Positions 7,170 through 14,747 of a stretch of DNA of 14,747 nucleotides are shown here, in pieces. The stretch's first letter is position 1. Each line of letters opens with the position of its first letter. A program made the position numbers and the translations under genes. The stretch lies in the NCBI GenBank assembly GCA_023301245.1, contig JALZUV010000298.1:1-14747 (forward strand), in the 5' to 3' direction. The notes beneath the pieces were generated by a model. It did not search any database, had not been told where the DNA came from, and saw nothing but the letters and a program-made list of their open reading frames with translations. This stretch comes from Rickettsiales bacterium. GTDB lineage: Bacteria; Pseudomonadota; Alphaproteobacteria; Rickettsiales; JALZUV01.

Positions 7170-8335
7170 ACTACTTGCCCAGCCGCATGGCCGCACGCCC
7201 ATGCCCATTGAAAGTTATAGCCACCTAAATGGCCAGTGACATCCATCACTTCGCCAATAAAATATAAACCTTTGACCGATTTACTTTCGAAGGTTTTGGA
7301 CGATAGCTCATCCGTATCTACTCCACCTAAAGTGACCTCTGCAGTGCGATAGCCTTCCGTGCCATTGGGCGAAATATCCCATTGCTGAATCTGAGCGGCG
7401 ATGGCTACAAGTTTATTGTTTCCCATTTCGGCGAGCTTGCCGCTGAAGTTATATTCCGTACAAATATGTTCGACTAATCGTTTTGGCAAATAAGTTTGTA
7501 GGGTGGTTTGAATCTCTTGTTTAGGGTTGCTTTCACGTGCTTGTTTCAATTCTTCGAGTAATGGTTTTTCAGGTAATAAGTTTAACTCAAGAGCGTCGCC
7601 TTGCTTCCAATAAGATGAGATTTGTAAAATGCTGGGGCCACTTAATCCGCGATGAGTAAAGAGCATTCCTTCGGTAAAGCTTGTGCCATTAGCACTTGCG
7701 ATAGCGGGCAACGATACGCCTGCGAGTGGCTTTAACTTCGCCAAGTTATTCTCATCTAACGTGAAAGGTACGAGCGCGGCGCGTGGTTCAATTAATTTCA
7801 AGCCGAACTGCTTAGCAACTTCGTAACCCCATCCTGTTGCACCCATTTTAGGGATGGAAGGGCCGCCCGTTGCAATGACTAACGAGTCGCATGTTAATGC
7901 GTCGCCATTGTTCAAGGTGAGGGTGAAATTATCTTCAATTTTCTGAACGCTAGTTTCGAGTTTTATTTCAACCTTTGCAGCCTCGCATTCATCGAGCAGC
8001 ATCTGAATAATTTGCTTGGCCGAACCATCGCAAAATAATTGGCCGAGCGTTTTTTCATGATAAGCAATCTCGTGCTTTTCCATTAACTCGATAAAGTCCG
8101 ATGGCGTATAGCGCCCTAATGCGCTTTTGCAAAAATGTGGGTTTTGCGAAAGGTAATTATCGGGCGTAGTATAGATGTTCGTGAAGTTGCAGCGCCCACC
8201 ACCAGAGATGCGAATTTTCTCGCCCACTGCTTTCGATTTTTCAACGAGTAAAACTTTGCGCCCGCGCTTGCCAGCTTCCATCGCACAGAATAAACCCGCT
8301 GCGCCTGCGCCAACAATAATCACATCATAATGCAT
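7166..8335 (-). CDS. HI0933/YhiN-type FAD-dependent oxidoreductase
   Basis: A 389-residue flavoprotein of the HI0933 (YhiN/BaiN-like) family of NAD(P)/FAD-dependent oxidoreductases. The N-terminal Rossmann motif is VGAGAAGLF (residues 8-16), followed by the acidic end of the second strand (LLVEKS). The family signature GEKIRISGGGRCNFTN is at about 38-53. LVIATGGPSIPKMGATG is the second dinucleotide motif. The C-terminus GLYFIGEVMDVTGHLGGYN is diagnostic of this family. Length is normal (about 390-400). The physiological reaction is poorly defined across the family, so no gene symbol is given. It begins 13 bases after the parE stop and has no promoter of its own that I can see, so it is probably co-transcribed with parE. 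Its stop TAA lies in the TTAA shared with the convergent methyltransferase-like gene, leaving no room for a separate terminator. Confidence 0.9.
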   Translation of the reverse strand: MHYDVIIVGAGAAGLFCAMEAGKRGRKVLLVEKSKAVGEKIRISGGGRCNFTNIYTTPDNYLSQNPHFCKSALGRYTPSDFIELMEKHEIAYHEKTLGQLFCDGSAKQIIQMLLDECEAAKVEIKLETSVQKIEDNFTLTLNNGDALTCDSLVIATGGPSIPKMGATGWGYEVAKQFGLKLIEPRAALVPFTLDENNLAKLKPLAGVSLPAIASANGTSFTEGMLFTHRGLSGPSILQISSYWKQGDALELNLLPEKPLLEELKQARESNPKQEIQTTLQTYLPKRLVEHICTEYNFSGKLAEMGNNKLVAIAAQIQQWDISPNGTEGYRTAEVTLGGVDTDELSSKTFESKSVKGLYFIGEVMDVTGHLGGYNFQWAWACGHAAGQVV

Positions 8336-8343
8336 TCGATTTA

Positions 8344-8360
8344 CTCGACTAAACGTCGAG
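8344..8360 (-). other. Small perfect hairpin over the parE stop codon
   Basis: CTCGAC and GTCGAG form a 6-base-pair stem with a 5-base loop. The loop and stem edge contain the parE TAG stop, and the structure lies just before the oxidoreductase start. There is no following T tract, so this is not an intrinsic terminator. It may stabilise or tune the junction between the two cistrons, or be fortuitous. Confidence 0.35.
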
Positions 8361-10343
8361 CGCTTCTTTTAGTTTATTGCCGTGCAAGCTTGTTTGTTCG
8401 GTAATGAATTTGAAGCGAAGTTCGGGCTTTTTCCCCATAAGGTCATTCACGCGTTCTTCGGTAGATTCTTCATCTTCTTCAGCAATATGCACTTGCAGTA
8501 ATTGACGGTTCTCAGGCAGCATGGTGGTTTCTTTTAGCTGCGGTGCGGTCATCTCGCCGAGTCCCTTAAAGCGACCTACATCTAGCTTACCACCCTTAGC
8601 GGTAAATTCTGCAACCATCTTATCTTTTTCAGCTTCATCAGCAGGGTAGTAAGTTTTGCTTTTATAGGTAACGCGAAATAGGGGAGGTTGCGCGATATAG
8701 AGGTGGCCTTGGCGCACAAGCCACGGCAGCTCTTGATAGAAAAAGGTCATGAGCAGTGCCGCAATATGCGCCCCATCAACATCTGCATCGGTCATGATGA
8801 TGACTTTGTCGTAGCGCAAATCATCTTCGCGATAATGTTTTCCTGTGCCCACGCCGAGCGCTTGCAGCATATCGGATATCTCGTTATTCGCGTTTATTTT
8901 CTCGGATGTGGCCGAGGCTACATTGAGGATTTTACCGCGCAATGGCAAGATAGCTTGCGTTTCGCGGTTACGCGCTTGCTTGGCCGAGCCACCCGCCGAG
9001 TCACCCTCAACAAGGAAAATCTCCGTACCTTCACGGCTGCTACGTGTGCAATCGGATAGTTTGCCCGGCAAGCGTAAACGCGCGGTGATGGTTTTACGCG
9101 CAGTATCTTTTTGCTTCTTGCGGTTTAGGCGATGTTCGGTACGCATCTGGATAAATTCCATCAGCTTGCCTGCTTGTGTCGCATCGTTCGAAAGCCAATG
9201 GTCGAAATGGTCGCGCATGGCATTTTCAACCAGTTTCGCCGCTGCCGAACTTACCAGTTTATCTTTGGTTTGCCCTTGAAATTGCGGGTCTTTGATAAAA
9301 ACTGAAAGTAAAATATAAGCGCTGCCCGAAATATCATCGCCTGTCATTTTGGCAAGGTTACGCGCTGAGGTCATTTCGCCATAAGCTTTAATGCCGCGTG
9401 TTAACATACCGCGCATACCGCTTTCGTGCGTTCCACCATCGGGGGTGTAGACGGTGTTACAATAGCTGCGGCCAAAGCCGTCATCTACATCAGGCCAACT
9501 GATGGCCCATTCGATGCGGCCCATGCCATCAGCAAGGTCAGCTTCGCCAGCAAACATGTTTGGCGTTACCATTTGCTTTTTGCCGAGTTTCTCTTCCATA
9601 TAATCGGCAAGGCCATTAGGGAATTGAATCGTATCTTTAGCAGGGATGCCGCCGCCTTCTTTTAGGAGCGACTCTTCGCAGTTCCAGCGGATTTCAACAC
9701 CGCGAAAAAGATAAGCTTTTGAGCGTGCAAAACGATAGAGTTTTTCAGGACGGAATTTTGATTTATCGCCAAAAATTTCAGCATCAGGGTGGAAGGTAAT
9801 TGACGTACCTTTACGGTTCGCAATTTTGCCACCTTTTTCGAGCTTAGTAATAGCATGGCCACGGCTGTATTTTTGCGTGTGCAATGTTTGTTCGCGAATG
9901 ACCTCAACTTCTAAATGGTCGGATAGTGCATTCACCACCGAAATACCAACCCCGTGCAAACCGCCCGAAGTTTCGTAGGCTTTCGAGTTAAATTTACCGC
10001 CTGAATGGAGCGTGGTGAGAATAACCTCTAAAGCTGATTTGTTAGGGAATTTAGGGTGCTTGCCGATAGGAATACCACGACCATTATCGCTAATGGTTAG
10101 CATGTTGTCAGGCTGTAAATCAATTTCGATACGGCTGGCGTGTCCTGCGACGGCTTCATCCATCGAGTTGTCGAAAATCTCATTCACCAAATGATGCATG
10201 GCGGTCTCATCTGATCCACCAATATACATGCCTGGACGCATGCGAACGGGCTCTAACCCTTCGAGAACTTCAATGTCATCTGCGGTGTAGGTCTCTTGTT
10301 TGGCGGCGGTTGCCCCGCTCTTGCCCTGAAATAAGTCGCTCAT
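8349..10343 (-). CDS. parE: DNA topoisomerase IV subunit B
   Basis: ParE is the ATPase subunit of topoisomerase IV, which with ParC decatenates daughter chromosomes. The protein has 664 residues; E. coli ParE has 630 and alphaproteobacterial forms are somewhat longer. The GHKL ATPase domain shows RMRPGMYIG (34-42), general base Glu55 and Asn59 in NEIFDNSMDEA, DNGRG (86-90) and GGLHGVG (127-133). QTK with Lys360 is the transducer-domain switch lysine. The TOPRIM domain has EGDSAGGSA with Glu446, and TDADVDGAH with Asp519, 521 and 523. The C-terminus (KKPELRFKFI) fits ParE. The short length, without the GyrB insertion, and ASATSEKI after GKILNV argue for ParE over GyrB. Upstream of the ATG there is no good Shine-Dalgarno site. 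A possible extended -10 lies within 15 bases of the start, so the message could be nearly leaderless. Confidence 0.95.
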   Translation of the reverse strand: MSDLFQGKSGATAAKQETYTADDIEVLEGLEPVRMRPGMYIGGSDETAMHHLVNEIFDNSMDEAVAGHASRIEIDLQPDNMLTISDNGRGIPIGKHPKFPNKSALEVILTTLHSGGKFNSKAYETSGGLHGVGISVVNALSDHLEVEVIREQTLHTQKYSRGHAITKLEKGGKIANRKGTSITFHPDAEIFGDKSKFRPEKLYRFARSKAYLFRGVEIRWNCEESLLKEGGGIPAKDTIQFPNGLADYMEEKLGKKQMVTPNMFAGEADLADGMGRIEWAISWPDVDDGFGRSYCNTVYTPDGGTHESGMRGMLTRGIKAYGEMTSARNLAKMTGDDISGSAYILLSVFIKDPQFQGQTKDKLVSSAAAKLVENAMRDHFDHWLSNDATQAGKLMEFIQMRTEHRLNRKKQKDTARKTITARLRLPGKLSDCTRSSREGTEIFLVEGDSAGGSAKQARNRETQAILPLRGKILNVASATSEKINANNEISDMLQALGVGTGKHYREDDLRYDKVIIMTDADVDGAHIAALLMTFFYQELPWLVRQGHLYIAQPPLFRVTYKSKTYYPADEAEKDKMVAEFTAKGGKLDVGRFKGLGEMTAPQLKETTMLPENRQLLQVHIAEEDEESTEERVNDLMGKKPELRFKFITEQTSLHGNKLKEALDV

Positions 10344-10349
10344 ACACTA

Positions 10350-10383
10350 TCTATAACAGCTGTGAAACCCGCCGCAAGCGCCA
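10350..10383 (-). promoter_or_regulatory. Possible parE promoter
   Basis: Read on the minus strand, the sequence before parE has TTGCGG, about 16 bases, then TGTTATAGAT. This resembles an extended -10 (TG.TATAGA) with a weak -35. Transcription from it would start at or next to the parE ATG, consistent with the missing ribosome site. The call is by eye only. Confidence 0.3.
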
Positions 10384-10393
10384 ATTTTCGCAT

Positions 10394-10406
10394 CCTTGCT
10401 GCAAGG
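10394..10406. promoter_or_regulatory. 13-bp palindrome in the divergent intergenic region
   Basis: CCTTGC-T-GCAAGG is a perfect inverted repeat with a single central base, between parE and the unknown gene. A short odd-length palindrome there could be an operator for a dimeric regulator acting on either gene. There is no T tract, so it is not a terminator. Chance occurrence is quite possible. Confidence 0.3.
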
Positions 10407-10466
10407 TGAGGTTATCTTCATAAAACTGTAACACTATTGGCGCGCAATGCTTGTTATATTTATCTT

Positions 10467-11360
10467 ATGGAAAATATACAAAATACCCCGCCGCAAATGG
10501 ATGAACAACAAGCCCAACGTAAGATGATTATAGATATCGTCAAACAAGCGGGTTTAGACGCGAATAATATTGAGCATCAAAAAGCCGCAGTAGAGGTGCT
10601 AAGAAATATTGGCGAGTTGCAAACGCCCGAACGCGAAAAGGAATATAAAGGCCTAATGCGCGAATTTGGTTTGCAGCCAGATGAGATTGATAAAACCACA
10701 AAAGGCTTTGAGCAACAAAGTGTGCAGCTTAAATCGCAAGAGGAGCTTTTAGAAACTCGGCGCGAAACTATCGGTAAAAAATATGTAAAAAGTGATGCGA
10801 TAAAACTTGCTGGGGCTTTTGCTATTGGTGCGGCTGTTGCGGTTGCCAGTTACATGAAACCATTCAGCAATTTCACAAAAATGAAGAAACTTCTTAGCAC
10901 TGCTGCTGCTTTGGTGGGAGGTACTGTTTTAGGTAAAATAGTGACTTCATTCATTCCGAGTAAAGCGCTTGATAAGCAAACGGAAGACCTTAAGCTTGAG
11001 GTTGAAAAACTTGGTAAGCAGGAACAGCAATTTATACTTGAAGCTAAAGAATATGAACTGGGAACAATTACGAAGCTTGCCTCTAATATGCTGAAAGCAA
11101 GAGTAGAGACAAAAGATGAGCCTGCTAAGGAAACTCCTGAAGTTAATACACCTGAACTAGTAGCCGATAGTAGTTTAGAGACACCGCCGCTAGCGCAAGA
11201 AGAGACCAAAGAGTTGCCCGAGAAAAGCTTCACGCAAAAAGTAGAAGGTGCAAAAACTCCTGCTGAGAAAGTTTTGGAAAAAACGACTTCTGCCATTAGC
11301 CCTGAAGCTATTGCTGAGCAAAAAATGGAGGCAGAAGCAGCCACTCCACAGGTCGGCTAA
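10467..11360 (+). CDS. Unknown membrane-hairpin protein with coiled coil and acidic tail
   Basis: I do not recognise this 297-residue protein. Residues 1-110 are soluble, charged and helical in character (many Glu, Lys and Gln; coiled-coil-like 81-103). Two hydrophobic segments follow, at about 111-129 (rich in Ala and Gly, GAFAIGAAVAVA) and 142-163 (AAALVGGTVLG). They are separated by a short basic loop, KPFSNFTKMKK, which would form a membrane hairpin. Residues 165-212 are again strongly charged and probably helical. Residues 213-297 are a low-complexity Glu/Pro/Thr/Lys/Ala tail with repeated short motifs such as ETPEV, NTPEL, LETPPL and KTPAEKV. There is no signal peptide and no catalytic motif. 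The start ATG at 10467 is preferred to the TTG at 10437, because the ten extra residues overlap the AT-rich TATATT stretch likely to hold the promoter. It is divergent from parE and convergent with mfd, with stops one base apart. The codon composition looks like that of its neighbours, so it is probably a real resident gene. Confidence 0.8.
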   Translation: MENIQNTPPQMDEQQAQRKMIIDIVKQAGLDANNIEHQKAAVEVLRNIGELQTPEREKEYKGLMREFGLQPDEIDKTTKGFEQQSVQLKSQEELLETRRETIGKKYVKSDAIKLAGAFAIGAAVAVASYMKPFSNFTKMKKLLSTAAALVGGTVLGKIVTSFIPSKALDKQTEDLKLEVEKLGKQEQQFILEAKEYELGTITKLASNMLKARVETKDEPAKETPEVNTPELVADSSLETPPLAQEETKELPEKSFTQKVEGAKTPAEKVLEKTTSAISPEAIAEQKMEAEAATPQVG

Positions 11361-11369
11361 ATTAAGCCG
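11354..11369. terminator. Weak hairpin spanning two convergent stops
   Basis: CGGCT and AGCCG form a 5-base-pair stem around AAATTA, which contains the end of the unknown gene's TAA and the whole mfd TAA. The sequence following on the plus strand is only mildly T-rich (CCTTTACTT). It could be a weak bidirectional terminator, but it lacks a real T tract. Confidence 0.25.
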
Positions 11370-14300
11370 CCTTTACTTCATCCTTATTAGAGAATTGCGC
11401 GATGGTGGTGATGAGTTTTGTTAAACCTTCAACCCTGCGTGCCGTATCTTTTTGTGCAGCATTATAACTGACGACCAGCTTTTGGTCGGGACGAATTTTC
11501 ATTTGTGATTTATATTTATGGATGAACTCTAGCAGCGCCGTTGGGTTCTTCACTTTATTCTCGTGGAAGGTAATAACGACACCTTTAGGGCCAGAATCAA
11601 TCCGTTCAATATTTGCCTGTATACATAAAATTTTCAGTTTAATAGTATCTAAGAAATGCAAGGTTACGGCTGGCATTTTGCCGAATCTGTCGGTGAGTTC
11701 TAGCGCGAAATCTTCGACCTCTTCATTGGTTTTTAATTTCGCGGCACGGCGGTAGAGGCCAAGGCGTAAATCTAAATCGCTCACGTAATCTTCAGGGATA
11801 AGCACCGATAAGCCGAGCTTAATTTGCGGGCTCCATTCGCGTGTTTGCGTTTCCTCTTTTTCGCGTTTGCTTTCGGCGCGGGCTTTTTGCACCGCTTCTT
11901 CCAACATGTGCTGATAGAGCTCAACGCCAACCTCACGAATGTGGCCAGATTGTTCTTCACCCACCAAATTACCGAAACCGCGAATATCCATATCGTGACT
12001 TGCCACGGTGAAGCCTGCGCCGAGTGTATCAAGCGTTTGCATTACCTCTAAACGGCGCATAGCATTGGCGCTAAAATGCTGGCGATGTGGTAACGTAAGG
12101 TAGGCATAAGCGCGTGTTTTACTACGCCCAACACGGCCACGAAGTTGATAAAGTTGCGACAGGCCAAACCTGTCGGCGCGATTGATGATGAGTGTGTTAG
12201 CGGTAGGAATATCAATGCCCGATTCGATAATGGTGGTCGACATTAGCACATCAAATTTACCCTCATAAAACTCGTTCATTAATTTGTCGAGTTGGGCGGC
12301 GGGCATTTGCCCATGTGCCACCGCGATTTTAATTTCAGGCACTAAATCGATGATACGGTTTTTCAATTCGCCGATATCTTTAACATAAGGGGTGACGTAA
12401 AAGCTTTGCCCGCCGCGATGATATTCGCGTAATAATGCTTCGCGTATCATCACCGGATCGTAAGGCGATACGAAGGTGCGAACAGCAAGGCGGTCAACTG
12501 GTGGTGTGGTGATAAGCGAGAGGTCGCGCACGCCCGTAAGTGCCAATTGCATGGTGCGTGGAATAGGGGTGGCCGATAAGGTGATGACGTGAATATCGCT
12601 GCGGAGCTTTTTGAGTTTTTCTTTTTGCTTAACGCCAAAATGTTGTTCTTCATCGACCACTAATAGGCCGAGGTTTTTGAACTTGGTAGAGTCGGCTAGT
12701 AGCGCATGCGTGCCTAATAAAATATCGACCTTGCCTTCGGCCAACATCTGTTTGGTTTCTTTGCTTTCCTTGGCGGTGACGAGCCGCGAGAGTTGGCGCA
12801 CTTCAATCGGCAGGCCTTTAAAGCGCTCTTTGAATGTTTTGTAATGTTGGCGAACGAGCAGGGTGGTGGGTGCAATGAGTGCTACTTGCACGCCCCCTTC
12901 TTGCGCGGCAGCGGCCACAAATGCGGCGCGTAATGCGACTTCGGTTTTACCAAAACCAACATCGCCGCATATTAACCTATCGGCAGGGCGGCCAAGCATA
13001 AGGTCGTCTAATATTTCGTCAATCGCTCGTTGTTGGTCGTCGGTTTCAACATAAGGAAAGCGGTTGCAAAATTCTTCATATAGCCCGTTAGGTGGGGTGA
13101 GGATAGGGGCTTTGGCAAGGTTACGTTTGGCAGCAATTTTCAGCAATTCTTCCGCTTGCATTTTAATGCGTTCTTTTAAGCGCGCTTTGCGTGCTTGCCA
13201 GTTTGCGCCACCAAGTTTATCGAGCAATGTTGTTGCCTCATCGTCGCCTGTATCACCATAGCGGCTGATGAGGTCGATATTTTCAACGGGTAAAAACAAT
13301 CGTGCATTTTCGGCATAAACTAGCTTGAGGCAATCGTGGCTAATGCCGCCTGCTTCCATCGTCACTAGCCCTTCAAAACGGCCAATTCCATGTTCGCGAT
13401 GAACCACCAATTCACCTTCGGTAAAGTTAGCTGCTTCGGCAAAAAACTCTTCCGAGGTGCGGCGCTTACTGCGCTTTTGCACACGGCGTTCGCCGAGGAT
13501 ATCTTGCTCGGAAAGGACCACGAGTTTATCAGCGACAAAACCCCGTGCAAGCGGGAGGGTGGCAATGGTCGCTTTTTTTGCCAGTGGCATTTTTTGCTGG
13601 AGATTATCTTGCGAACCATCCGAGATAGCGGCGATGAAAAGCTCTTTGCCTTCATCGATATGTTTTTGCAAATAATGGCTGGCAAATTCAAATGGGTTTT
13701 TGCCTGCTTTACGCTCGCCCGAAAATTCGCGGCCAACGCGGATAGCTTGGCTAGCGCCTTTCGCATCAGAGAAAGGCGAGAGTTTAATGATGTTTTGTTT
13801 CTCGCAAAGCTGTTCCCATTCCTTGCCAAGCAGGTAAAGGTTGAACGGCTCTAGCGCATGATACACCTCATCGCTTTGCGCGGCACCCAGCTCTTTGCGG
13901 GCTTGGTAATAATCTTGCACCAGTTCGCGGCGGTCTTCTAATGCCATGTCGGACAGGTAGCTATAAAGGGTTAATGTATCATCAGGCAGGTAGTCATAAA
14001 GCGTATCGAGGTGACTATAAAAGAACGGCAGGTAATTTTCCATGCCGCCATGTGTGTGGCCTTCGCTAATGGCATTATAAAGCATGTTGGGTTTGTTAAT
14101 GGCACCAAACGTATCGCGGTAGTTGTCGCGAAAGCGTGCGATAGATTTATCATCTAGCAGCACTTCGCTTACGGGGTGCAGCGTAATTTGTTCAATATCT
14201 TGCTTATCAGAGCGCTGGCTTAGCGCGTCGAATCCGTGGATAGATTCAATCTCATCGCCAAATAAATCGAGACGGCACCCATGTTCAAATCCGCTGGGGA

Positions 14301-14747
14301 AGAGGTCGATAATATTACCGCGTAAGGCAAATTCGCCTGCTTCCATCGCTTTGCTCACGCGGGTGTAGCCATTGGCTACCAGATAGCGCATCAAGGCATC
14401 GCGGTTTAAATCTTCACCCTTGGTAAGCGACAAAGTGGCATGTTCAATCGACGAGCGCGGCGGCAGTTTTTGCGTGAGTGCATTCACCGTGGCCACTACA
14501 ATAATGCGTTTGCCCTTGGGCGCATTTAGCAGCGTTGAAAGGGTGGAAAGCCGCTGCGCCATGGTGGTGTGTTTAGGCGAGCTACGGTCATAGGGCAAGC
14601 AATCCCACGCAGGAAAAGGTAGAATGATGGCGCCTTTGGCAAATACTTCTAGTTGCTGTAAGGCTAAGTCCATCTCTCTGTCGCTTGCGGTCACAAATAA
14701 TGCCGCCTTGCCCGAGTCGCGGCTAGTGCGCGCCACCACAAAGGCTT
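11362..14747 (-). CDS. mfd: Transcription-repair coupling factor, N-terminus off window
   Basis: Mfd is an ATP-driven DNA translocase that pushes stalled RNA polymerase off damaged templates and recruits UvrA for nucleotide excision repair. About 1127 residues are present. The frame stays open through the last complete codon at the right edge, so the apparent GTG start at 14739 is an internal codon and perhaps 20-40 N-terminal residues are missing. Visible in order are the UvrB-like N-terminal domain (FPAWDCLPYDR, and FALRGNIIDLFPSG), the RNA-polymerase interaction domain (VHREHGIGRFEGL), and the translocase. The translocase has Walker A GDVGFGKT (12943-12966), DEEQ box (12643-12654), SATPIPRTM, and motif VI QLRGRVGRS after ESGIDIPTANT. 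The C-terminal TRCF/UvrA-binding domain begins around LGLSVLIPEDYV. All key motifs are intact. Its stop is one base from the stop of the convergent unknown gene. Its promoter is outside the window. Confidence 0.97.
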   Translation of the reverse strand, partial: AFVVARTSRDSGKAALFVTASDREMDLALQQLEVFAKGAIILPFPAWDCLPYDRSSPKHTTMAQRLSTLSTLLNAPKGKRIIVVATVNALTQKLPPRSSIEHATLSLTKGEDLNRDALMRYLVANGYTRVSKAMEAGEFALRGNIIDLFPSGFEHGCRLDLFGDEIESIHGFDALSQRSDKQDIEQITLHPVSEVLLDDKSIARFRDNYRDTFGAINKPNMLYNAISEGHTHGGMENYLPFFYSHLDTLYDYLPDDTLTLYSYLSDMALEDRRELVQDYYQARKELGAAQSDEVYHALEPFNLYLLGKEWEQLCEKQNIIKLSPFSDAKGASQAIRVGREFSGERKAGKNPFEFASHYLQKHIDEGKELFIAAISDGSQDNLQQKMPLAKKATIATLPLARGFVADKLVVLSEQDILGERRVQKRSKRRTSEEFFAEAANFTEGELVVHREHGIGRFEGLVTMEAGGISHDCLKLVYAENARLFLPVENIDLISRYGDTGDDEATTLLDKLGGANWQARKARLKERIKMQAEELLKIAAKRNLAKAPILTPPNGLYEEFCNRFPYVETDDQQRAIDEILDDLMLGRPADRLICGDVGFGKTEVALRAAFVAAAAQEGGVQVALIAPTTLLVRQHYKTFKERFKGLPIEVRQLSRLVTAKESKETKQMLAEGKVDILLGTHALLADSTKFKNLGLLVVDEEQHFGVKQKEKLKKLRSDIHVITLSATPIPRTMQLALTGVRDLSLITTPPVDRLAVRTFVSPYDPVMIREALLREYHRGGQSFYVTPYVKDIGELKNRIIDLVPEIKIAVAHGQMPAAQLDKLMNEFYEGKFDVLMSTTIIESGIDIPTANTLIINRADRFGLSQLYQLRGRVGRSKTRAYAYLTLPHRQHFSANAMRRLEVMQTLDTLGAGFTVASHDMDIRGFGNLVGEEQSGHIREVGVELYQHMLEEAVQKARAESKREKEETQTREWSPQIKLGLSVLIPEDYVSDLDLRLGLYRRAAKLKTNEEVEDFALELTDRFGKMPAVTLHFLDTIKLKILCIQANIERIDSGPKGVVITFHENKVKNPTALLEFIHKYKSQMKIRPDQKLVVSYNAAQKDTARRVEGLTKLITTIAQFSNKDEVKAA

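Noticed and set aside
7185..7204. GCATGG/CCATGC inverted repeat near the convergent stops as a terminator
   Set aside because: It lies inside the C-terminal coding part of the flavoprotein gene, has an eight-base loop and no T tract.
10437..10466. TTG start for the unknown membrane protein
   Set aside because: The extra ten residues cover the AT-rich region expected to be promoter; the ATG at 10467 is a better codon.
13390..13854. Long plus-strand frame opposite mfd (154 residues)
   Set aside because: It is a shadow of mfd on the other strand; it shows no domain motif and mfd motifs explain the region fully.
14737..14739. GTG as the true start of mfd
   Set aside because: The frame continues open to the window end, and Mfd proteins normally have additional residues before this point; the gene is simply cut by the edge.

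Overview
The window looks like chromosomal DNA from an alphaproteobacterium of moderate GC content. This rests on the RND adaptor/permease style, the ParE style, the Mfd and HI0933-type flavoprotein sequences, and the very compact layout. It is an inference from remembered protein families, since no search was run. Apart from the left edge the genes are intact housekeeping, transport or metabolic genes. I saw no tRNA, rRNA, CRISPR array, insertion sequence or phage gene.

Left edge (1-270): about 270 bases that do not belong with what follows. They contain a 13-base A run, a 10-base G run, and a stretch encoding a short piece of a DASH-type cryptochrome/photolyase (NDSTYW, FELLWRDFF). This is fused in frame to an RND periplasmic adaptor that has lost its N-terminal part. 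It is either an assembly chimera at a contig end or a real deletion fusion.

Plus-strand cluster (85-7169): adaptor (N-terminally truncated), RND permease, SemiSWEET/PQ-loop protein, DapE, an AstE/AspA-like zinc acylase, and an isoprenylcysteine-methyltransferase-like membrane protein. Neighbours overlap or lie at most 7 bases apart, so they are probably one transcription unit with translational coupling. The promoter is not visible and should lie to the left of the damaged edge.

Minus-strand pair (8335-7166 and 10343-8349): parE (topoisomerase IV subunit B), then an HI0933/YhiN-type FAD oxidoreductase 13 bases downstream. The oxidoreductase stop overlaps the stop of the convergent methyltransferase-like gene in a shared TTAA. 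Right part: a divergent intergenic region of about 120 bases. After it comes an unrecognised 297-residue membrane-hairpin protein on the plus strand, and then convergent mfd (transcription-repair coupling factor) on the minus strand. The mfd gene runs off the right end. Its stop is one base from the stop of the unknown gene.

No clearly new multi-gene system is visible. The items most worth a second look are the cryptochrome/adaptor fusion, the mixed but tightly coupled plus-strand cluster, and the unknown membrane protein between parE and mfd.
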